From contig NC_060911.1 in assembly GCF_014805685.1 (NCBI RefSeq), forward strand, positions 6,111,212 to 6,175,211: DNA of 64,000 nt, read 5' to 3'. Source of the DNA: Silurus meridionalis. Taxonomy: Eukaryota > Chordata > Actinopteri > Siluriformes > Siluridae. The position numbers and the translations under genes are program-made. Of the stretch, positions 22,265 to 47,700 are shown in pieces. Numbering within the stretch: the stretch's first letter is position 1; each line of letters starts with the position of its first letter. The notes under the pieces were generated by a model that saw nothing but the letters and a program-made list of their open reading frames with translations, did no database searches and had not been told where the DNA came from.

Positions 22265-22808
22265 AATATCAAGTCAAGTCAAGTGGCTTTTATTGTCATT
22301 TCTACTATACACAGTGGTACACAGTACACAGTAAAAACGAGACAACGTTCCTCTGGAATCCTGGAGCTACACTAAACAACAACAAACTACATAAAGTGCA
22401 TCGAGTGCAACCTAGTGCAAACAGTGCAGACAAAAATACAATACAGACAGACAGTGCAGACAGAGAACACAAGACAACACAAGACAAGACACAAAACCTG
22501 AGATAGCGCCAACTAGTAAACCTACTGTATACTTTGAATATATATACAGTACTGTATGAGGAGAACTGTAAAAACTATACCCGGGAGTGAATATAAACAG
22601 ACACAATGTAGTGCAAAAAACAGCAGCAGTCAAGAGGTGCAAAAGACAGCATGTAAACAGTATAGTGTAACAGTATAGTGTAATAAGAAACAGTAAAGGT
22701 GCAAAAAACAGCATGTAAACAGTGTAGTACGGTAGAGTATAAATAATAATAAATAAATGATGGTGGAATGGGCTGAGATGAGTAATGAGTGTGTGTCAAG
22801 TGTTAAGT
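22265..22808. repeat. Dispersed repeat inserted into a tRNA-like unit
   Basis: It begins CAAGTCAAGTCAAGTGGCTTTTATTGTCAT and interrupts one minus-facing unit, which resumes at about 22809. A shorter relative lies at 41380-41470. Internal short repeats of CAGTATAGTGTAA are visible. Confidence 0.6.
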
Positions 22809-23318
22809 CTAGGACTTCAGCGAGGCACCAGCCTTAACCCACTAAACCATGGAAGAGATCAGATTGGGATGCATGTTTAGATGAGGCACAAGCCTTAAAC
22901 CACTGAGCGACCACTGCTGAAAAGCATGTGTGCTTTTTGGAGGGTTCATACTTTGTTTCATGCCAGCGCAGTAAGAAAGAAGGCATGTAGGACTGGCTTT
23001 GAATCCTTATCACCAGCGTGGACTATATTAAGGACCATGTTCAGGCACAAGCCTTAACCCACTGAGCTACCACAGAAGTGCTTTTTTTTTTGGTGGAGTT
23101 ATCTTTCATTAAAGACCAGGAACTCAAGAAATCAATCCAACACAGAAAGGACAGAATTGAAATGTTTTCAGAGGGAACAAGGTCCAGAAGTTTTATTTAC
23201 CAACACAGCAACCAGCTCGACCAGGAATCAAACTCTCAAACTCATCCTCGTGGGGATACTGACATTAACCCACTAGGCTATCACATCTATCCATCCATCC
23301 ATCCATCTATCTATCCAT

Positions 23319-23919
23319 CATGATGTGAGGTCCAGTTAACAGCTAAAACAGGTGGAAGTAATAACTACTTTTTACTTAAGTACATGTCAGAGCCAAGATT
23401 TCTTTACTTTCACTTAAGTAAAAAAGTATAATCAGTACTTCAACTTTTACCCAAGTATTTTAAAACATGAGTATCTGTACTTCTACTTAAGTAAAGGATG
23501 TGTGTACTTTTGTCACCTCTGCTGTACACAGAGAACATCTATTTTGGTAACATGACTCGTTTATTGCTGATCAGAAGTTAGATCAAACACAGAAATATTG
23601 CCTATATTAAAGCAATAGAGAGTAAGAATTAACTGATATCCATCTACCCTCAAGTTCAATGTGTGGTCTATTGAGGTGCTTGTGTAGCTACAGTGAATAT
23701 AAATAGATGCATTTATTTGCAGAGGTGGCAAAAGTACACACATCCTTTACTTATGTAGTACAGATACTCATGTTTTAAAATATTATGGCAAAAGTTGAAG
23801 TACTGATTATACTTTTTTACTCAAGTCAAAGTAAATCAGTTTTGGCTCTGACATGTACTTAAGTAAAAAGTACTTCTACCTGTTTTAGTGTCACGTTGGT
23901 AACTGGATCTCACATCATT
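23319..23919. repeat. Foldback element with arms of about 190 bp
   Basis: The left arm (from ATGATGTGAGGTCCAGTTA, 23319-23520) is the imperfect reverse complement of the right arm (23722-23919, ending GGATCTCACATCAT). About 200 bp separate them. The arms belong to the AAGTACTT-rich family. Confidence 0.65.
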
Positions 23920-23924
23920 AATAT

Positions 23925-24080
23925 CAGTGCTGTCAATCAAATTAAATATTTAATCGCACATTATATTTTCTAAACGTACCATATATTAATACTTCCTGTT
24001 TTTAATACTTTAAGCAACATGGACATGGAGAACTACGGATGCAACATAGAGCATGAAGACAAAAAAAATCTTGTTTATAA
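23925..24080. repeat. Partial MITE (CTGTCAATC family)
   Basis: It shares GTGCTGTCAATCAAATTAA and the CATAGAGCATGAAGAC block with the larger copies at 38945-39665 and 44990-45548. Confidence 0.5.
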
Positions 24081-24526
24081 ATAAATAGGAGAGAGGGTTA
24101 AAGCCCCTGCACAGGGTCCCAACAGTGGCAACTTGGTGGTGCAGGGGATATAAACCTCCAAACCATCTGATCAGTAACCCAGAACTTTATCTTTCGAGCA
24201 ACCACTTGCCCATAGATTTAACTTATTGTAGAGTTGGTCACATTGAATCAATTCTCCTCCATCAATTATCATTTTTATTTTCACTTTCTACAACATGCTG
24301 TATTCCAAAATTTGCACATGAAAATTCCAAATCAGCAATTTCCATCAGCTTCTCTAATAGCAACCTACTGATAACACACTTCTTGCCCTCATTCTCACAC
24401 AAACTGAACATTTACGCAATGTTAACCCAAGCCTTTTGTTTCCAACTCATTCAAATAAAAACTTCAGCGTGGAAGCAGATAAACAGATAAACCCCACATC
24501 AAATCAATACAGAACAAATATTAAGA

Positions 24527-25177
24527 CTTATTTTATTTATTTATTTTTTATTAAAAAAGGGGGGAAAAGATTTTTTTTATTATTAAACAATACAAGACTA
24601 CAATATAGAATGAAGAAAAATGGTAATAACAAAAGAACGTGTTCACATCAACGTATGTAAATTGGTCGTCTGTGTCCACCTCTTCGTCCGTCCCTCTTCC
24701 ATCCCTTTACAACCCAAACCCCTTACAAAAACGATGCGGGAGGGTGGAATTCAAGAATCGAAATTAATCTATACACGAACGTATTCAATCTCTTCCTTAA
24801 GAACGAAACATGGGGAAACGAGACAAAAAGAACAGATATGGAAGGGGGGAAAAAAAAAAAAAAAAAAATTTGAAGGAGGAGGGTGAGAAAGAAGAGAAAA
24901 TTACACCAAACACTTCTCTCTATGGATAACAAAAACAACAAAAAAAAAAAAGGTTGAAATTTACAAGAAAACCTCTTTAATGAACTCATGCGCACGCACA
25001 CACATGCCAAAGAGAAATAAAAAGGTGAGAAAAATGTCTTTCTGCTCTCTGCATTATTTCTTGATCACTCGCTTTCCAGCGACGGCAAGAGAGTGAAACG
25101 GAGAGGAAAGGGTAAAAGAAACCACGATTTGGCAGTGTGCGTGTGTGTGTGTGTGGGAGAGAAAGAGAGAGAAAGTT
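24527..25177 (-). other. supt16h: supt16h 3' untranslated region
   Basis: This sequence follows the supt16h stop codon on the minus strand. Overlapping AATAAA signals (complement of 24532-24545) mark a likely poly(A) site. The start of this interval is an estimate. Confidence 0.45.
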
Positions 25178-37666
<12,489 letters not shown>

Positions 37667-37860
37667 CCCGGACCTTCGGCACGACTACAAAACCTCCAGG
37701 CTCCGGTCAAAAAAAAATAAGGAGGCCGGTAGATTTCCCCCCGCACGCCGCTGTCCTGCACGCCTCGCACCGCCGAGTACTCCTCTTTCCTCCCTTCCTT
37801 CTTACTTACTTATTGACCTGATCCGTGTTTATCCGTTTTTTAAATAGAAAACCCGTTTTT
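37667..37860 (-). promoter_or_regulatory. supt16h: supt16h promoter and 5' UTR region
   Basis: The region is moderately GC-rich directly upstream of the start codon (CCGGACCTTCGGCACG; CGCACGCCGCTG). There is no TATA box, as expected for a housekeeping gene. The boundary is inferred. Confidence 0.35.
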
Positions 37861-38310
37861 AACTATTTATGTAAACGTGGGGGAAAATCACGTTTTGTTC
37901 AGTCCACGCGAGCTCCCCGGATTAAGATGTGCACACCAGCGCCATGCTGCATAAATAGCGCCAAATGCGCATGTATGATGATGAGGATGAGAATGAGGTT
38001 CCCATCACATCATCACCGCTGTTTCTCCTTCCTTCCTTCCTTCCTTACTTCTTCTCCTCCCCTCATCCTCATCTTTCTCTTTCTTCCCTCTGATTTTCAC
38101 TCCTCCAAACTTCACCACTTGCCATTTTACTTGTAACTATCAAAATATCCAATATTTGTTGGATATGTGGTTCTTCAATCACCTTTTTTCTGTTTATTCC
38201 CTGCTTTTATTTTTCTTTCTTTAATGTATACGCATATATTATTTTAAAATGTAAATATAACATATTGTTTTTTTGTTTATGATTTTTTTATTGTATTTGT
38301 TTTAATTGTG

Positions 38311-38343
<33 letters not shown>

Positions 38344-38944
38344 TTGTGTACATATGACGTTTGTGTATTTGTACATTTGAAGGTAATATATAAACAGCGC
38401 CCCTAGTGGTGTTTGTGCTCAAGCTCCTCCCATCTTGCTATGACCAAGCGAAAATTTCCCGCCTTTCCAAAATTTCCCGCCAAATTCCTCTCATTTAAAA
38501 TGGTTCCCAAAGAGATGATGATGATGATAAATCATATCATCATCATCAGACAGGGTTGTAAAAAAATACAAGTTTGATCTTAAATGTGTTCCATTTACAC
38601 CTGAGTACTCATGATGGGAAATTAACAATAAGCCATAAGTTTGTGGACAGCTGGCCATTACAAGTGTGTGTGTGTCTATTGGAGGAGCTATGTGTTGTGT
38701 CTAATTAGGGGATAGAGCCCTTCTTTGCAAGAGCTGTTTACCCTAAGTCCTATTTTCTTCGTGAAAAGGTTGTTGCAGTGATGTTTTGTCTGTGAGAGTG
38801 GCTAATAAAAGAAAGAGGCTCTGCTTGACTCAATGATCTTGCTGTCCTTCTCATTCATCACACCACCACAACATAGGGACATCTGTGGGAGTACACAGAG
38901 AGAGGGTTTCATACACACATACATTTTTTTATTTATATTATATA
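37861..38944. other. Intergenic stretch upstream of supt16h
   Basis: There is no gene. It holds a CTTC-rich run (38027-38090), a TG microsatellite (about 38318-38345) and a CATCAT run near 38510-38555. Confidence 0.5.
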
Positions 38945-39665
38945 TATAGAGCTGCCAATCAATTGAAATATTTAATCACAATAAATCTCTTGATTGTCAT
39001 GAGTAAACTCGTAATTAATCACAGCTTAATTGCACATTTTATCGGTTCTAAATGTACCTTTTCAAGTTTTTAATACTCTAATCAAAAATATGGATGCTTT
39101 ATGTACGTTACTTATTAGTGAAACCATACCCAACATAGAGTGGAGACATCTCAAAGATTTTAAAGGTCATAGACATGAGCAAGTTCTTTGAATAACATCT
39201 ATGAGACACAAAAAAAAAGAACATAAAAATACCAGGTTCCCATTACATCTCTTACTTTGCAATGAGCAATTTACTTACACAAGCCTGTTTACATTTTCAG
39301 ATGACAGGGCAGCTCATAACTCATAAATGTTTTAAATTATGTAAATCATCAGGACACCGAAAGGAACTTTTTCTTTGTTTTCACACGGACCGTTTTAATT
39401 GCCGGATTTTGGTGCTTGATTTGATACTTGCCGCATCAAATGATTTTTCAGTGGAGTGTAATATATATATATATATATAATTATTCCTTTTTTGAATATC
39501 TGAGTAAACGAGGGATGTCCTGAATAAATGTGTTGCGTTGAAGGTTTTAATTTCACCTTTTATATTTTTTTCAATAAAAATTGGCAAACAAATTCACGCT
39601 GCGTTAATTGCATTAATAAAAATTTGTGCTATTAAAATGAACTTGCATTAACGCGTTATGTACAT
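38945..39665. repeat. MITE (CTGTCAATC/GTTAATGC family), larger copy
   Basis: It starts GAGCTGCCAATCAATTGAAAT and ends among GCATTAACGCGTTATG. The middle shares CATCAGGACACCGAAAG and TTTTCACACGGACCG with 44990-45548. It is probably a DNA-transposon derivative. Confidence 0.55.
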
Positions 39666-39744
39666 ACGTATGTATGTATCTATAAAATCACAACTGAGCT
39701 ACCACTCTCCACTTACATATTTCATAAAGAAGCAATACACAAAA

Positions 39745-40850
39745 CACAAGAGACTCGTGCATGATGTTTATTTTGCATGAAAATGTCTACTTCACTGATT
39801 GCAAGATAGTTAAAAAAACAAAAACAAAAACATTTCGCAACAGAATATAAAATAGAAATTCTGCAATTTGTCTCCAACAAACCTCTCTCCTACTGGTTGT
39901 GAAATAAAGAACCAACTCCATTCTGGAAAATAAAACACTGATCTTTTTCATGTGGCAGGAGATGATCATAATTAAAATACTTCTAGTGTCTCATTGTTCA
40001 AAATAGTGTATCTTACCCATGCCAATGTTTTCACTAGAGCATCAAATCAGAGTCTTTTGTGTACTCACTATGATTCGAGTTTGGAAATCTTTAATTACAG
40101 TTGTACGTAACAGAGCTAGTCCTTCAGATTTTCCATTTTGCCCAATTGGAAATAAAACTGCACATTTTGGGAGCACTACAATTAATTAAACTTGAAAATT
40201 GTCCTTTTACAATTCCAGCTTTTATCATATTTAACAAATTATAAGATAAACAAAACAAACAAACAAAAAAAAAACCGTAGTGCCTTTTTGATGAGCCATT
40301 TTGTATTGAATTGTATACTTTTCTTTCCTCAAAATGTTTAACACTTTTTCCACTCCACAAAGAATTTGACTGGTTGAGGGGAATTCTTTGGGGTGTAAAA
40401 ATTTTGGATGGAGACTGAACTAATAACTGGCAAAGTTACTTAGGTCACATTATTTTCTTCCAAACTTTTTTCCCACAAAAAATTCTACATTCCAATCAGC
40501 ATTTTCTATCTTTCAAGGTTTCCCCCCCTAAAACTGGTACATTTAATGAAATTTTCTCCATAAATTCCAAACCAATATCACATCACATTTGTACTTCAAT
40601 GAATTGACCGTGTTGCCTGTCGTACAGTTAATAACTACACTGTACACATACAGGTAGGTGTACTGCTGCTGACTGGTGAACTCATCTCTTTAAAATCATC
40701 ACCCTCACTGTTGGCTTGAGATGGAAGTACTGATAAGCAACAACCGATTCAAAAATATTCCTCTCAAAATCTATAAATACACACTCCACATTCTCTCTCT
40801 CTCTCTCTCTGCCTTCATCCCTGCCTCGCTGGATGATCTGTAGCTGGGTT
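39745..40850 (-). other. tox4: tox4 3' untranslated region
   Basis: This is AT-rich sequence after the tox4 stop, with AATAAA on the minus strand at 39767-39772. The end point is estimated. Confidence 0.45.
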
Positions 40851-41725
40851 TTAAGTGACCGTGGTGAAGTTCTGTCCTCTGATTGCACACCAGGCCATGA
40901 ACACGTCCCTAAGGGAAAACAGCAAAGCAAATATAAAACAGGTTGACAAAGGCGATGGTCAAGAAAAACCTGAACATGTTTTACATTACTGTGTAAAAAT
41001 ATTATTTAGATACATTTAACCTATTTCTTTTTTATTAATCATTATTTAACAAGTTAAATAATAGCACATAGTAGTGGTGTAAAGGTACACGTGTTCGTAC
41101 CGAACTTTTTTGGTACACGACTTCGGTGCACATGTTTAACCTAATGATGATAATTAATAATAATAATGATATTAATATGATGCAATCCTTTTTACGTGAG
41201 GAACATCCAGTTAAAATCTGAGTTCCTTCCAAAATATTTTAAGTGGTGGACTGCAAGTTTAGTTTTTTATTTAAATTTGAAAACATACACAACAATGCCA
41301 GAGGTATAAAAAAAGAACCTAGAGTTAGTGCAGTGTAGATGTGACTTCTCACTCACTCTGCACCAGAAATACAATTTGTAGTCAAATCAAGTGGCTTTTA
41401 TCGTCATTTTTACCATTCACAGTGGTTCCGGGAACCATGGTGCTACACTAAACAACATAGAGCTATAGTGTGTTGTAAAACTCAGATTTTGGTTTGCGCA
41501 TGTGCAAAATTAGGGCCATTTTTGTTTTTACAACATTCTAGCGATAGGGATTTTTTTTTAGCATTTTATGTCAGCTTCAAGAGTTTCTTGTAAAAGAAGA
41601 AAATCCTGACAATTCTGCATATCGAGAGAGTGAATGAATGAGGAATGGAAGGAATGAAGACATTTGTTAAAGTATGTTGTAATAAGTAGAACAGTTAAAT
41701 AAATTTTGAATATAAAATATAACAA

Positions 41726-41795
<70 letters not shown>

Positions 41796-44700
41796 CTAAA
41801 CTATTTCATAATTTTTTTCTATTTATTAAATTTTATTAAATCAAATGAATGTGCCAATTTAATAAATTACTCAATGTAATCAATATTAAAGTGTATGGCA
41901 TTAATTGATTTATTCTATTTTACTTTTTACTTTTTATAAAAGATCAAATATTTTATATATTACTTACCGAAGCAAGCATGTTATTTTACCTGTTTTAAAT
42001 ATGTAAACTGTTGATGTCTACAAATGTTAATAATAATAATAAACTGTTTATTACAAGCAATCTTATGTTTTGCAATTAAACCGTATAATATGTATAATAA
42101 CATTATAATATGCATATTATTGCACCTGCAATGCGTGGCCACACACTCGTTGCTACAGTATTCTCTGTCCCAGTCTTTGCTCTCGACTGGTGGGTTGTTG
42201 CAACCAGCACGAGAACACACAGCATGACCTGAAGAGGGAGTCAACTCATGTGCTGGAGAGCTGTTCAGCTCTACCTCCATCTGAGAAAGAAGAAAGTAAG
42301 AACAATAATTAAAACTGTAATAAAAGATTTGATTTATGTCAGTTCAAAATCCCCCACTTTCAATAAAATGAAAAAGGTAAAAATTTGAGAAGAATGAGGG
42401 AGGGAGAGAGAAGGAACATCAGTCATTACTGGCCAATATGAGCATGCTAATTCTAGTGTAATTATTCTTCATACCCCTTCCTCTGACTCGGTGCTAATTA
42501 TATTAGCAGGCTGTGCCACGTCCACTTCCATGGTGGCGCCATCTGCTGATGCATCTGTGGCACTATGTACAATAATGGGTGTGGCCACATCTGCCTGGGC
42601 AGGGGCGGGAACTATCTTGATTTGCAGAGGAGGAGGAGGTGTGGAGGCAAAGGGGGCGGCGGCCTGGCCGACCGCACCCCCTCCACGAGGTTTGGCCTGA
42701 AGTGGCGGCGGGGCAACAGAATGCACCATCTGCTGGAGGCGTGGGGGCGGCGGTGTGTTTTGCATCTGCTGCAGGGGCGGCGGCAGGCGGGCTGAAGGCT
42801 GCTTGGGGATGATGATCTTGGTGACTATGGGCAGAGCCGGGGTCGGCGTGGTGGGCGGAGCTGAAGGAGCAGGCGGCTTGTGGGCGCCCGTGCGTGACCG
42901 CGTAGTCACCTGCGGCAGGTCGATGATGATGTTCGACGTGCAAATGTTGGTGATAGTGTTGTTGTCGGGTGCATGCACTGGGATGCGGTTTGAGCGTGTG
43001 GGTGTGGGCTGAGGGGGCGGCGCCTCAGAGGCAGGAGTCACAATGGGAGCCACAACAGGAGGGGAGGGTGGAGAAGGCGCAGTGTCCAGCACTTCAATAG
43101 TGGGCTGCAAAAGGTCAGAAAAGAGTTAGAAATATGATTTCACCAGTATACCACGGTTTCGTTAGTATTTGTTCACTTCAGCAGTATGACTGGCTGACTG
43201 CATGTTACCTGTGATAGCTGACTGGCTCTGTACGCTGCCAGGGCTTTAAGATATTCCTTCTTTGCAGCTTCAGTCTTCCTCTTATAGACCTGAAGCACAA
43301 ACAGCATAAGCAAACAGAGTCATTAGTAATAACTGCTACCTCAACAATCTTTCAGGCGAATGTGGCTTATTCAATAAACACAAAAATTACATTTCGTCTG
43401 GAAAACCCAAACATTTAAGAAAGTCACACCTGCTTCTGCTCCTCCCCGAGACTGTCCCACATGGAAGCGACAATCTTGGACACCTCTCCAAACGTGGCGT
43501 TGGGGTTCTGGCCCTTGATAGCTGCCTGTGTATCACGGAAGAACAACGCATAAGCTGAAACTGGCTTCTGGGGCTCATTGGGGTCTTTTTTCTTCTTGCC
43601 TTTTTTGGCCCCTCCTCCAACACCTACACCTTTACGTGCCAAGGTGGGTGGAACAGAAGACATAGACATGGCAGGTTGTTCTGAGAGAGCAGGGGAGAGA
43701 GAGATAACACCGGGAGAGACAGAGAGAGGGGACTCCACCAGTACGCTCTTCTGGGCCAAAAGGAGAAGGACACAAGGAGGAAAGGAACGGGACAGAAGGA
43801 ATGACATTAGTGTCTATTAGATTTCAATTTTCAAGACTTTATATTGTAGTTTAAAAGGACCTGTCAAGATGTTTTACGATGTTTGTGACAATGCACATTG
43901 AGTACAATTCAGTCAGGAATATACTTGAACTTGTGATCTGAACTGAGGCACTCACCCTTCGGAAGTCGTCCATGTCGTCGTCCTGTAGGGACTCTGAAGG
44001 TGAGCCTGTGGCTGAAAGTGGCTGGTCAGGTGAGTGTGTGCGGGTCAGAATGGTCCCGGCCCCTAGACTAAGACCCAGCTGGGCACTAAGCTCTGACTGG
44101 TCAATGGTGGTCAGTGGATTGTGCCCCAGCAGGGCATGATTCATGTCTTGTAGTGGCACGTCAATGGTCATGGGGGAGGAGCTGCTGAACTGCGAGCCAA
44201 TTGGATGTCCAAGATCCTGCAAGAGACATGTTGGGTTCGGTTTTAGAACCGATTCTCTTCAAGAAAAGAGGTGAAAGTGTTGGCTATATTCATTGTTTCA
44301 ACTGTTAACTTATTTTAACAAATATATGTATATTCTAGTAGAATTAGAAAACTTGAAAAAATCATTAAATGACCACAAATACATGTCACTTTTGGCTTCT
44401 TTCACATAATACACTTGTGTTATCTTCACATTTGCACCTTTTCAGTATTATTGTAATATCTGACACAGCAAACCGTAAGTGTACGTTCCGCACTTGTGTA
44501 AGAGACATAACTTTTCCACCATGCAGAATCAGCTAAAAAAAACAGGTGACGCCGTCCAACCAGAGCAATGGTGCGGAAAAAAGCAGACTGCTGCTTAAAA
44601 ACAGTTAAAGTTAACAGTGTCCCAGGCTTTAAGTCTTCCCTTTTTAATCCAGCCTTATATAAACTATACTGTCAAAAGTATTGGGTCACCTGACCTTTCC

Positions 44701-47700
44701 TGTTATATGTGTTTCTTTTCCAAACTGTTACCAAAAATCTGAAGGCACCGAATTGTACAGGACGTCTTTAGATGCGCTGTTATAAAATTTTCCATTCACT
44801 TGAACCTGGAAACCCAAACCTGTTCCAGCATGGTGATGCCCCTGTGTACAAACTGAGCTCCTTAAAGATCTGGTTTACATGCTTTGAAGAGGAAGATCTT
44901 GAGTGGCCTGCTATAGAGCTCTAATCTCATCCCTACTGAACACCTCACCTACATCAGTAATAGCCTCTCTCAATACCCTTGTGGCTGATGAACACAAATA
45001 TCCATAAGCCACATTTATCTGTTCTAAATGTACCCTAAATTAATACTTTTCAAGTTTTTAATTCTCTATTCAACATGGGTATGGACAAATGCGGCTGCTT
45101 TATTAAAAAATGTGTTTATTATTAGTGAAAATCAACATAGAGCATGAAGACAAAATACTCTTGTAAATGTTTTTAAGTAATTATGGTGTTTTGAATTACA
45201 TAAATCATCAGGACCCCAAACAGACCTTTTACTATGTTTCCACACGGACGGTTTTAACTGCCGGATGTTTGCATCATGGCGGAATTTTAAAGTTTGTTGT
45301 GAGACTTTCCGCAACAGTAAAACAAATGTTTGGTGATTACAAAGTTTTTTTCAATATATATCTGAATAAAGAAAGTGAACGCCGTGAATAAACGCGTGTT
45401 GTGTTAAAGGTTTAAATTTTGCCTCTTTCGCAATTATTCGCTTAGATTTTTCATAAAAATTATCACACAAATGCGTGCTGCATTAATCATGCGTTAATAA
45501 CATTAGTGGCATTAAAATGCAGTAACGTGTTAATTTTGACAGCCCTGATATTTATCTTGGATTTATTTATATACATTGCTATTTGTACTTCCGATGCTAA
45601 CTGCGTTTCATTAACCCTGTACTACGCTGAATGACAATGTTGACTCTAATCTATACACATATTGGAGACAACCTCAGCAGACCTATTTGAATATATTAGA
45701 AACCTACCACCCAGTCAAACATCTTACACTGATAGAGGTTTCCTTACCATTCCCAGAGTTGATCCCAACATTGGTCCACCTCCCTGCTGGGTCATCAGGC
45801 TCAAATGCTCAAGCCCTTGTGTTGTTGGGTTAACAAAAGTTGAGGCGAAGGAAGGGTCGTCACCCTGCACCACAGCGTTGCTGGGGACGACAGGGGCTGA
45901 ACCCCTCTCCAGCTCTCCGAAGTGTGACACCACATCTGAAACGCTGAGAGCCGAGTCGGGGTCCAGGGAGATGGGAGGGATCTCAAACTCTTCATCACCC
46001 AAATTTGGTGTGTGGAAAGTCTGCAGAAGGAAGATGATCAGGTTGCAGATGCACACAGAATACAAAAATTACCAGATGACCAAATCTGTAATAGTTATAC
46101 AGTTATCATTTTAATACATAACATATAATAAGACATTTTTCAGATTTGTCTGTATTTCTTTGTACAGACTGTCAGTGTGAACATTAAATAAAGATGCAAC
46201 ACTATGGTGTTAGTAGCAATAAATAAATGACCTAAAAAACCTGAAAAAAGTCAATGCAAACTTTCGAGAAGTGTCTTGTCAATTTGTTGGTGCAGACTAC
46301 AGTTGCAAAATTGGATTTTCAAAACTGGAAACTTTACATTGGAATTAATGGGAATATATGGAAATGAATGGGAATAAACTAGGAATTTACAAAATTGCAT
46401 GTAAGCCTATAAGAGGTAAATTAAATGTAGTTGAAAATAAAATCTTGCAGTATAATGTTTAAAACAACCAGAATTAATGCAATTTCAATTCAATTTATCA
46501 CATGGACACAGCACATTTAGTGCAGGGCTATTAAGACCATATCCACTACATGCACTGTAGCATAACGCATTCATTTCTTGAATCCTGCACACAAAATTAT
46601 GTACAGTATATATAAAAAAATATCCATCTTGGAAAGATTTTTTTTGTTGAAAACTTTCTTGTGCTGTATGTAAGCACAAGATTATACTAATTAAATAAAT
46701 AAAGCCTTTTTTTTTAATCTGTATTAGTTTGCATGCATGTCAGTTTATGACCAAACAAATGTTTATATTTACGTTTGTATATAATAAAAGCTTGTATATA
46801 TTTCCCAAAATTCAAAATAAATTCCGATTAATTCAAACATTTCCAACATGGGACATTTCCCAAATTCCCCGAACAGAGTTCCCATGGAAAGTTTGAGATT
46901 TTCTGCCCTTTTGCAACCATAGTGTAGACAAACAAACCCCTGTATATCAGAAAATCCAGAAATGGAGACAAAGAACACAAACCGTGTACTTGAGTAAACG
47001 TAGAGATTCCTGAGGTAAAATATTACTGAACTAATATTTTACCTCAGGAAAAATATTACTTCAGTAAACGATCAAATGTATTTGCCTTCAAATTTACTTA
47101 AGAATCCAAAGTGCTATGATTTATTACAGCTATAAAATTTTCCTATTATTTTTGTCACAAAACTTTTTCTTAATCAACTCAGTTTATGTAAAAAGACTCT
47201 CAGCACAACAATCTATTAATAGACTGATATTGAAGAGAAACACTGATTCAAACAGTCAGGAGTTTCTTCCATCGTTCATTCCTCTCAGAAATGTTCTGCC
47301 TGCTGTATCTGATGCTGAACGGTAAGTTTATGATAAGTATATACCACCAAGTGCCAATCAAAAGTTGTTATAATTTACAAGTTCTTATCCGCTCACAAAT
47401 AAAAAGGATTGACTGATTTCACTTTGAAATGTAGTGAAGTAAAAGTTTCCCCAAATGGAAATAATTCTGTAAAGTACAAATACATGAAGGAAATCTATAC
47501 CACTGATTAAAAAGGACCTTTCCTCGTCACTGGGATTACTTTTGTACCTTCATAATGTACCTTTGCATTGGAAAGGTGGATACAGTAGATCCCCTGAGTG
47601 AAGATTTTTAGTGTGCACTAGATGCACTCACACTTCTAGGTAAAAGGTAACCACTATCAGGGAACCTCTTTAATACCTGTAAAGCATCACTTCAAAACAA

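Larger units (their letters stand above)
19500..23300. repeat. Cluster of tRNA-like repeat units
   Basis: About a dozen segments carry RNA polymerase III-type B-box cores (GGTTCGANTCC), and most also have A-box-like partners about 45-55 bases away. Plus-facing B-boxes are near 19509, 19848 and 19991. Minus-facing ones are near 20363, 20513, 20701, 20886, 21098, 22054 and 22247; partial minus units lie near 22850, 22990-23065 and 23220. The run 20513-21100 is tandem at about 184-214 bp spacing, with conserved inter-unit sequence (AGAGCAGGTCTATCTTTCTTTT). It is probably a tRNA-derived SINE or satellite array, not functional tRNA genes. Confidence 0.65.

Noticed and set aside
18526..24526. CRISPR-like array in the repeat-rich region
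   Set aside because: The repeated units are long, diverged and tRNA-like in a vertebrate genome, with no short identical repeats and unique spacers.
42491..43012. Glycine-rich plus-strand frames over tox4
   Set aside because: They are complements of the proline-rich tox4 exon 42475-43104, which is in phase with its neighbours.
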